This document shows positions 1 to 4,810 of a stretch of DNA of 7,691 nt, piece by piece. A program made the position numbers and the translations under genes. Source of the DNA: a bacterium (lineage in GTDB: Bacteria; Chloroflexota; Dehalococcoidia; Tepidiformales; Tepidiformaceae); assembly GCA_945861295.1 (NCBI GenBank), contig CAMAUF010000090.1:1-7691 (forward strand), written 5' to 3'. The notes under the pieces were generated by a model. The model was given only the letters and a program-made list of their open reading frames with translations. It was not told where the DNA came from and did no database searches. The stretch's first letter is position 1. Each line of letters opens with the position of its first letter.

Positions 1-1349
1 TCATCGATGGCCGCGACATCACGGGCCGGACTTCGAGCGAGCAAGGCCTCGAGCCCGGTGTCTACTTCAAGCGCCAAGACGGCCATGCCCTCACCGAAGT
101 GGTCGACGACGGCGGCGTCCGGCCCGAGCGCGTCTACCTCATGCTGCTCGATGGCCAATCGCACACCGAACTGCTCTACAGGCTGGAACGCGAGCCTGCG
201 GCGATCCCGAACCTGCGGCGGCTGATCACGGCGGGGACGATGCTCCGCTACGGCAGCGTCACGAACTTCCCCAGCATCACCTGGCCGAGCCACAACAGCA
301 TTGGCGCCGGCTGTTGGGGCGGTCACCACGGCATCGTCAATCCCAGCTACTACCTTCGCGACCGCCGCGAGACCATTTCGCCCCAAGGCGCCCAGTTCGA
401 CACGGCCAAGTGCCTCGACGAAGGGGTCGAGACCCTGTTTGAAGCGTTCCATCGCGTCTATGGCAAGTGGGACGGGGCCTTCGGCGGCGCGCTGACGGCC
501 TCGATCATCGAGCCCTGCACCCGCGGCGCCGACCACGCCACCCTCGAAAACCGGCTGGTCGGCGACCGTGACCGGCTCAAAGGGCTCACTCAAGAGACCG
601 CCCACGAAATCAGTCCGCGTTGGAAAGCCGAACTGGAAGAGTTCGGGCACCGGATGATGGGCGAAGTCGACAACCGCGGCCTCGCCCAGGCGCGCCTGCT
701 CTTCCTGGACGAAAGCCACGCCCCGCCGAAGTTCGTCTTCCACGAGTTCAGCCAGCCCGACGCCGCCGCCCACGACTACGGTCCGCACCACGAAGCCGCC
801 CGCGAAGCCTTAGACGAAACCGACCAGCGTATCGGCCACATCCTGGCGCTGCTCGACGAGAAGGGCCTTGCCGAATCCACCCTGTTCATCGTCACGACCG
901 ACCACGGGATGGCGTTGCAGGACACGAGCCTGCGCGCGAACGCAGCGCGTATCCCCGAACGCAACGGGATCGCCGCCATCACCACGGAGCCGCTTATCTA
1001 TTTGCTGGACATCAAGATCGAAGTCGAGGTTGCGCATGATGGCCGCAGCGGGCGCGTCTGGGTTCTCGAGAACGACCTCGACGTGCGTGGCGAACGCCCG
1101 CCCGTGGCCGGCGCGGAAATCATCGTGCAGGACCATCGCGACGGCCTCGTCGCCCGCGCGACGACGAATACCGACGGCCTCGCCGGATTCGTCCTGCCCG
1201 CCGATGTCCGCGCGCACGACCTCACGATGTCGGTCCGCGCCGATGGCTTTAACCCGCGCCACCTGCGGCTCGACGGCACCAACCTCGCTATCGACCTGCG
1301 GGAAGCGCTGTACGGGGCGAGGACAGGCTCCCCGACACACGCTCGATGA
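1..1349 (+). CDS. Alkaline phosphatase family hydrolase (NPP-like), 5'-truncated by window edge
   Basis: The frame is open from base 3, so the gene begins upstream. Residue numbers here count from the GTG at 99, which is probably not the true start because coding-like sequence continues before it. The protein resembles type I phosphodiesterase/nucleotide pyrophosphatases of the alkaline phosphatase superfamily, metal-dependent enzymes that hydrolyse phosphate mono- or diesters. Visible motifs are LMLLDG with metal-binding Asp18, FPSITWPSH with likely nucleophile Thr61, QPDAAAH with Asp221 and His225, and TTDHG with Asp268 and His269. The usual last metal-binding His (a GxHG-type motif) is not seen. 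The chain passes instead into a beta-rich C-terminal domain at about 320-400, resembling carboxypeptidase-regulatory/Ig-like modules (PVAGAEIIV, TNTDGLAGFVLP, RADGF). The substrate is unknown. The gene ends 3 nt from the convergent HAD gene with no evident terminator between them. The family call is firm; activity is less certain because of the missing His. Confidence 0.85.
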   Translation, partial: IDGRDITGRTSSEQGLEPGVYFKRQDGHALTEVVDDGGVRPERVYLMLLDGQSHTELLYRLEREPAAIPNLRRLITAGTMLRYGSVTNFPSITWPSHNSIGAGCWGGHHGIVNPSYYLRDRRETISPQGAQFDTAKCLDEGVETLFEAFHRVYGKWDGAFGGALTASIIEPCTRGADHATLENRLVGDRDRLKGLTQETAHEISPRWKAELEEFGHRMMGEVDNRGLAQARLLFLDESHAPPKFVFHEFSQPDAAAHDYGPHHEAAREALDETDQRIGHILALLDEKGLAESTLFIVTTDHGMALQDTSLRANAARIPERNGIAAITTEPLIYLLDIKIEVEVAHDGRSGRVWVLENDLDVRGERPPVAGAEIIVQDHRDGLVARATTNTDGLAGFVLPADVRAHDLTMSVRADGFNPRHLRLDGTNLAIDLREALYGARTGSPTHAR

Positions 1350-1352
1350 GCC

Positions 1353-1982
1353 TCACCGCGGCAATGCGATGCCCAGCGCCGCTTCCAGTTCGTCGATCAG
1401 GCCGAGGTCCGGGTTGACCTTGATCGTCGTCATCCCCAGCGCGCGCGCGCCCTTGAGGTTCGCGCCGATGTCGTCAAGGAAGACGCATTCCGCCGGCGTG
1501 ACGCCAAGGTGGTCGCAGGCCAGGTGGTAAATCCGCGGGTCGGGCTTGCGCAAGCCGACCTTCGCCGACTCAATCACGACCTCGAAGAGCTCTTCGAGCA
1601 CAAACGACTGCTGCCGTGGCTCTGCGCCCTCGCGGACGACGTTGTTCGTGATCGCCCCAAGTCGAACCTTGCCCCTGAGGTGCCGGACGACCGCGACGAC
1701 TTCCTCGCGCACCGACTGGTCGCCGAAGGCGGCGTCCATGACGCCGCGCGCGGAAATGGCGATGCCGAGGTCCCGTCCCTCGCGCTCGAAGTCGACGAGG
1801 AATTGATCCGAGGAGATTTCGCTGCGCTCCCAGCGCGACCAAGCTGCGTCATGATCCGCGATCATGGGGCCGAGGATGGAGTAATCGACGCCTCGCGCGA
1901 TGGCGTACTCGCGAATGGCGATGACGGGAGACGACGTGAGCACGCCGCCGATATCGAACAGGGCGGCCTTCAGCTTGGGCAT
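1353..1982 (-). CDS. HAD superfamily hydrolase, subfamily IA
   Basis: This 209-residue cytosolic protein has all four haloacid dehalogenase-like motifs: motif I FDIGGVLTS with nucleophile Asp10, motif II ITNN with Thr112, motif III RKPDP with Lys146, and motif IV FLDD with Asp170-Asp171. The helical cap between motifs I and II (about residues 17-100) places it in subfamily IA. Motif I reads DxG rather than DxD, so the usual general acid/base Asp (+2) is a glycine. This is common in the FDxGGVL group that resembles the N-terminal phosphatase domain of soluble epoxide hydrolase, and such proteins may be weak phosphatases or act on unusual substrates. The length is normal for the family. The ATG at 1982 has a GGAG 11 nt upstream. 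The gene lies 72 nt downstream of the serine hydrolase on the same strand and may be partly co-transcribed with it. The substrate is unknown. Confidence 0.9.
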   Translation of the reverse strand: MPKLKAALFDIGGVLTSSPVIAIREYAIARGVDYSILGPMIADHDAAWSRWERSEISSDQFLVDFEREGRDLGIAISARGVMDAAFGDQSVREEVVAVVRHLRGKVRLGAITNNVVREGAEPRQQSFVLEELFEVVIESAKVGLRKPDPRIYHLACDHLGVTPAECVFLDDIGANLKGARALGMTTIKVNPDLGLIDELEAALGIALPR

Positions 1983-1993
1983 AAGGGTGACGG

Positions 1994-2022
1994 CTCCGGA
2001 AGGTGGTGTCGCCTCACCATAC
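1994..2022 (-). promoter_or_regulatory. Possible promoter -10 and ribosome binding site for the HAD gene
   Basis: Read on the minus strand, TATGGT (2022-2017) fits a TAnnnT -10 box, and GGAG (1997-1994) lies 11 nt before the ATG. No good -35 is seen at the usual distance, so readthrough from the serine hydrolase gene is an equally good explanation for expression. Confidence 0.3.
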
Positions 2023-2054
2023 CTGGCGGCGCCGGGCCGGGCACGCCCAGGACG

Positions 2055-3206
2055 TTACTTGCCCGCCGAAGGTTCCGCGTTGGGGACGCCAAGCTGGCTC
2101 CGGATCAGATTGCAGATGGCCATGGTCGCGCCCTCGCCCTGGAGCACCATCTGCATCTGGTTGTTCGTGACCGCAATCGAGAGTCCATGTTCTGGGTCGG
2201 CGAAGGCAGTCGAGCCGCCGAGGCCATAGTGTCCGAACGCCGTCCGCCGGGGGCCGAAGACCCGCGTCATCAGCGAGCCGCCCATCCAGAAGCCCACGCC
2301 CTTCGGGATGGCGCCAAACAGCATCCGGTCCGGCAGCTCGCAGTAGACCTGTTGGATCGCCGCAATCCGCTCGGGCGACACGAGGCGGACGCCTTCGATC
2401 TCGCCGCCGTTCGCGAGCGCGCCGTACATCTTCGCGAGGGCGCGGGCGCTGAAGTGGCCGTTGACCGAAGGTAGGCAGGCGCGGCGCATGCGCATGTCGT
2501 TGAAGCGCTCGGCACTGCCGGGCCGGGCGAAGAGCCGCGCCGGATGGTCTTCTGGCATCCCCGAAAGGTCGATGGTGAAGTCGTTCAACGCGGTAAGGCG
2601 CGACGAGTCCAAGTCGTCCGGTATGCCGATATAGAGCTCGCCTTCGATGCCGAGCGGCCGGGCGATCAGCTCGACGACGAGGTCCCGCGGGTGGCGACCG
2701 GTGGCGTGCTGGATGATGCCGCCGCAGACCCAGGCGTAGGTCAAACCGTGGTAGCCGGTAGCCGTGCCGGGCGCCCATTCGGGGGCCATCTCCTCGATGT
2801 AGCGAAGGCAACCTTCCCAGTCGACGAACTGCTCGATTGTCCCGGGCTGAGGCGGCGTCACGAGTCCGGCCTGATGGCTCATCGCCTGGGCGACGGTGAC
2901 GTGTTCCTTGCCTTGCTGCCCGAAGGCGGGCCAATACTTGGTCACGAGCGCGTCGTAGTTGATCAGGCCCTGGTCGGCGAGGACATGGAGCAGCGCCGCC
3001 GCGACGCCCTTGGTGGTCGAGAAGCAACTGACGAGGCTATCGGGCTGGATCGGACGCGCGTCCCCAGGGCCCATCGTCCCGGCCCAGGCGTCAACGACGC
3101 GCCTCCCGTGTTGGTAGGCGGCGACTTGGACGCCGATCTGTTCGCCCGTGGCGATCTGTTGGCGAAGCAGTGCGTGGACGGCGTCGTTCAGCGCGGACTG
3201 TGACAA
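2055..3206 (-). CDS. Beta-lactamase family serine hydrolase (EstB/class C-like esterase), TTG start
   Basis: This 383-residue protein has the class C beta-lactamase/EstB esterase fold. These enzymes use an acyl-serine mechanism on esters, lactams or D-amino-acid peptides. Motifs in order are S63-T-T-K66 (SxxK nucleophile and base), the Tyr motif GYHGLTYAW with Tyr152, and HYG at 326-328 followed by GGSTAFADP, which replaces the KTG box of true beta-lactamases. The HxG box and GYHxLTYxW are typical of esterases, so antibiotic resistance is not implied. No signal peptide is evident, suggesting a cytosolic enzyme. The TTG at 3206 is chosen because GGGGGAA lies 6-8 nt upstream, an extended -10 lies further up, and family homology begins about there. 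The open frame runs on to an ATG at 3341, but that would overlap the FmdB gene and add a low-complexity Ala-rich leader. The substrate is unknown. Confidence 0.88.
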   Translation of the reverse strand: MSQSALNDAVHALLRQQIATGEQIGVQVAAYQHGRRVVDAWAGTMGPGDARPIQPDSLVSCFSTTKGVAAALLHVLADQGLINYDALVTKYWPAFGQQGKEHVTVAQAMSHQAGLVTPPQPGTIEQFVDWEGCLRYIEEMAPEWAPGTATGYHGLTYAWVCGGIIQHATGRHPRDLVVELIARPLGIEGELYIGIPDDLDSSRLTALNDFTIDLSGMPEDHPARLFARPGSAERFNDMRMRRACLPSVNGHFSARALAKMYGALANGGEIEGVRLVSPERIAAIQQVYCELPDRMLFGAIPKGVGFWMGGSLMTRVFGPRRTAFGHYGLGGSTAFADPEHGLSIAVTNNQMQMVLQGEGATMAICNLIRSQLGVPNAEPSAGK

Positions 3207-3243
3207 TGAAGATTCCCCCGTACGTTTGGGCTCCAAGATAGCA
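3207..3243 (-). promoter_or_regulatory. Extended -10 promoter and Shine-Dalgarno deciding the TTG start
   Basis: On the minus strand, TGCTATCTT (3243-3235) matches an extended -10 (TGnTAnnnT). It is followed by GGGGG (3219-3215) and then TTG at 3206-3204. The predicted 5' leader is about 20 nt. No -35 is found at standard spacing; TTGCCG (3267-3262) lies 21 nt upstream of the hexamer, which is too far, but extended -10 promoters can do without a -35. Confidence 0.5.
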
Positions 3244-3297
3244 GGCGCGGTCGAAAGTGCACGGCAAGTACTGGGACCGGCGGCTGGGATGCGCGGG

Positions 3298-3534
3298 TTA
3301 GTTGCCGCAGGCGCAACCGCCGCCGCCTCCGCAACAGCCACCCCCGCCCATAGAGGCCATGGACGGCATGTCGTCCATCACGGCCGCGCCGGCGCGCGTC
3401 ATCGCGAAGGCCGAAATCGTGCGTTCGGCGGTGTGCCCGGAGCGGCACTTGGTGGCAACACCGGCCTCGCTCATGGGGCGGCGTTGTTCGAACTTGTCAC
3501 GACAGGTTGGGCAGTAGTACTCATAAATGGCCAT
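3298..3534 (-). CDS. FmdB family zinc-ribbon protein
   Basis: This 78-residue protein begins MAIYEYYCPTC, the characteristic start of FmdB-family putative regulatory proteins, a widespread group of small zinc ribbons of unclear biochemical role. The family was named for a protein linked to formamidase/amidase operons. Cys8 and Cys11 form the first CxxC knuckle. The second half has Cys30 and His34 (KCRSGH) where a second Cys pair is usual, so the site may be a CCCH variant. The C-terminus (64-77) is a Gly-rich tail with four Cys (CC, then CAC), as often seen in this family, and could bind a second metal. The ATG at 3534 is set by the conserved MxIYEY start and by a TATACT -10 box 7 nt upstream. 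The frame is open further upstream, but that extension is low-complexity and overlaps another gene. Confidence 0.88.
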   Translation of the reverse strand: MAIYEYYCPTCRDKFEQRRPMSEAGVATKCRSGHTAERTISAFAMTRAGAAVMDDMPSMASMGGGGCCGGGGGCACGN

Positions 3535-3541
3535 GCCCGTG

Positions 3542-3547
3542 AGTATA
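3542..3547 (-). promoter_or_regulatory. -10 box for fmdB-like gene, leaderless arrangement
   Basis: TATACT (minus strand, 3547-3542) matches five of six positions of the TATAAT consensus and ends 7 nt before the ATG, so transcription would start at or next to the start codon. A TTGCCA at 3565-3560 lies only 12 nt upstream and is too close to be a normal -35. No Shine-Dalgarno is present. Confidence 0.5.
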
Positions 3548-3593
3548 CGCGGGCCGCGCTGGCAAGTCCCAGTGCGTGGCGCCGAGGGGACGA

Positions 3594-3914
3594 CTAGGCT
3601 GCGCGACTCGGGAACGCAATCGGCTCCCGCACCGGCGCGGCTTCGAGCGTGTCGTCGACAACGACGTGCCGGACAGCGACGGGTTCGGGCGCCGGAGCGG
3701 CAGCCACGGTGGCTGGCGCGGCGGCTACAGCCGTGACCACGGGCTGGGCCAGGATTGCGGCGGGCAGTGCCGGTTGCCAACGAATCACGGGCAGCAGAAT
3801 CGGACCGCCAAGCGCCAACTTCGTGATCTCGCTCCAGGGTTCGACCCAAGCAGACTCACGCCCGCGCGGGAGAGCGCGGAGCCAGCCCAATAGCCGTGAC
3901 AAGACGGTGGACAT
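3594..3914 (-). CDS. Small Ala/Pro/Val-rich hypothetical protein
   Basis: I do not recognise this 106-residue protein. Its first 20 residues are basic and amphipathic (VLSRLLGWLRALPRGR). Residues 34-65 are moderately hydrophobic (LALGGPILLPVI, then an Ala/Val stretch), and residues 60-80 are an Ala-Pro-rich low-complexity linker. The C-terminus is short and mildly acidic to neutral. There is no clear transmembrane helix, signal peptide or catalytic motif. It could be a small membrane-associated or scaffold-like protein, or a chance frame. The main support for a real gene is a good promoter in the right place (TTGCCA-18 nt-TATGGT, 9 nt before the ATG) and a neat fit between the alpha/beta hydrolase (31 bp upstream) and the FmdB gene (59 bp downstream). 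No Shine-Dalgarno is seen. Confidence 0.5.
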   Translation of the reverse strand: MSTVLSRLLGWLRALPRGRESAWVEPWSEITKLALGGPILLPVIRWQPALPAAILAQPVVTAVAAAPATVAAAPAPEPVAVRHVVVDDTLEAAPVREPIAFPSRAA

Positions 3915-3923
3915 CGAAATCCG

Positions 3924-3953
3924 ACCATAACGCGCGGCTATTGGCTATGGCAA
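3924..3953 (-). promoter_or_regulatory. Sigma-70-like promoter for the small hypothetical gene
   Basis: On the minus strand TTGCCA (3953-3948, five of six to TTGACA) and TATGGT (3929-3924) are 18 nt apart. The -10 ends 9 nt before the ATG at 3914, predicting a leader of at most a few nucleotides. The -35 lies within the last codons of the upstream alpha/beta hydrolase gene, so the two genes overlap in their control sequence. Confidence 0.5.
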
Positions 3954-4730
3954 GCGCGCCGAAGCCAGCTCCAGGAATGTCCCAACGACGCCGTTCCATT
4001 CGTCCGCCGCTTCGAAATAGGCGGAATGGCCAGCGCCCTTGACCTCGTGGTACTCCGAGCCCGGGATCAGCCCCTGCGCCTCGCGGATCATTTCCGGCGA
4101 GGTGATCATGTCGTGCTCGCCGACGACGAAGAGGATCGGCACGCCGAGAGCGCTCAGCCCCGTGTGCATGCTGCCGCGATAGCTGGGCGGCGGGCGCCCC
4201 AGGAAACCTTTCGGGCGGGGGGGATTGAGCGCGTTGAGCTGGCGGTAAAGTACGGCGAGGTCGGGGCGCCGTGCCTCGAACGGTTTGGCCAGGGCGTGCT
4301 CACGCAGACCGCCTTCGCCGCGCTCCTCCTTCAGTTCGTCTTGGAGTTCACGAATGCGGTCGTTGGTCGAGCCCGCCGTGGTCCCGCAGAGTACGAGGCT
4401 GAGCACGCGCTCAGGCGCCATCCGTGCGAGCCCCGCGACGGCACGCCCGCCCATCGACTGCGCCACGACGTGGGCGCGCTCGATGCGAAGGTGTTCCATC
4501 AAGGCGACGAGATCCGTGCCGAAAACGAAACGCCCGACGGCGATGTCCCCGGTCGACTTGCCCCAGCCACGCGCGTCGTACACCGTGCAGCGGTATGTGC
4601 GGCTGAAGTGGGCCGTCTGTTGCCACCAGGAGAGGTGGTTGCCGCCGGCGCCATGGAGGAAGACGAGGTCCGGGCCCGAACCGGCTTGTTGGTAATAGAT
4701 GCGCGCGGCGTTGACGTTGGCGAACGGCAT
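3945..4730 (-). CDS. Alpha/beta hydrolase
   Basis: This 261-residue protein is a typical alpha/beta-hydrolase-fold enzyme, a family that includes esterases, lipases, lactonases and C-C bond hydrolases. The oxyanion-hole motif FLHGAGG is at 24-30 (His26-Gly27). The nucleophile elbow AQSMGG holds Ser92, GEHDMI holds the acid Asp207, and GAGHSAYFE holds the catalytic His235. DARGWGKS at 52-59 is the family's conserved D-x-R-G-x-G-x-S loop. The cap domain at about 120-185 contains a charged helix (RIRELQDELKEERGEG) and a proline-rich stretch. No signal peptide is present, so it is likely cytosolic. The substrate cannot be told from sequence. The ATG at 4730 sits 7 nt after a TATCCT box with no Shine-Dalgarno, suggesting a leaderless message. 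It is divergent from the large effector-like gene, with 80 bp between the start codons. Confidence 0.9.
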   Translation of the reverse strand: MPFANVNAARIYYQQAGSGPDLVFLHGAGGNHLSWWQQTAHFSRTYRCTVYDARGWGKSTGDIAVGRFVFGTDLVALMEHLRIERAHVVAQSMGGRAVAGLARMAPERVLSLVLCGTTAGSTNDRIRELQDELKEERGEGGLREHALAKPFEARRPDLAVLYRQLNALNPPRPKGFLGRPPPSYRGSMHTGLSALGVPILFVVGEHDMITSPEMIREAQGLIPGSEYHEVKGAGHSAYFEAADEWNGVVGTFLELASARLP

Positions 4731-4737
4731 GGCTGCG

Positions 4738-4743
4738 AGGATA
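4738..4743 (-). promoter_or_regulatory. -10 box for the alpha/beta hydrolase, leaderless arrangement
   Basis: TATCCT on the minus strand (4743-4738) fits TAnnnT and ends 7 nt before the ATG. The matching -35 region is GC-rich and poor, which suggests a weak or activator-dependent promoter. Confidence 0.4.
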
Positions 4744-4745
4744 CG

Positions 4746-4759
4746 CCGGGACGTGCCGG
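4746..4759. promoter_or_regulatory. Imperfect 14-bp palindrome, candidate operator
   Basis: CCGGGACGTGCCGG reads as CCGG-G-ACGT-G-CCGG. Every position is symmetric except the G/G pair flanking the ACGT core. It lies between the two divergent -10 boxes, within the -35/-10 spacer of the alpha/beta hydrolase promoter and about 17 bp upstream of the -35 of the 808-residue gene. A regulator bound here could act on both genes. GC-rich DNA yields such palindromes by chance fairly often. Confidence 0.3.
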
Positions 4760-4775
4760 ACGCGCATCCGTTCTC

Positions 4776-4810
4776 TCGACGCGCCGATCCGTCCGCCTTA
4801 CACTCCGCCG
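4776..4810 (+). promoter_or_regulatory. Leaderless promoter of the 808-residue effector-like gene
   Basis: TCGACG (4776-4781, four of six to TTGACA) and TACACT (4799-4804, four of six to TATAAT) are exactly 17 nt apart. The -10 ends 6 nt before the ATG at 4811, so the predicted transcription start falls on the start codon. There is no Shine-Dalgarno, which fits a leaderless mRNA. Confidence 0.55.

Noticed and set aside
1509..2474. A 321-codon plus-strand open frame
   Set aside because: It lies antisense to the HAD and serine hydrolase genes, both of which show full catalytic motifs.
2544..3203. A 219-codon plus-strand open frame
   Set aside because: It mirrors the serine hydrolase gene and has no family resemblance of its own.
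2055..3206. Reading the serine hydrolase as an antibiotic-resistance beta-lactamase
   Set aside because: The HYG box in place of KTG and the GYHGLTYAW motif fit EstB-type esterases better than true class C beta-lactamases.
3535..3849. N-terminal extension of the FmdB frame to an ATG at 3849
   Set aside because: The family start MxIYEY lies at 3534 with a -10 box just upstream. The extension is Arg/Ala low complexity and overlaps the small hypothetical gene.
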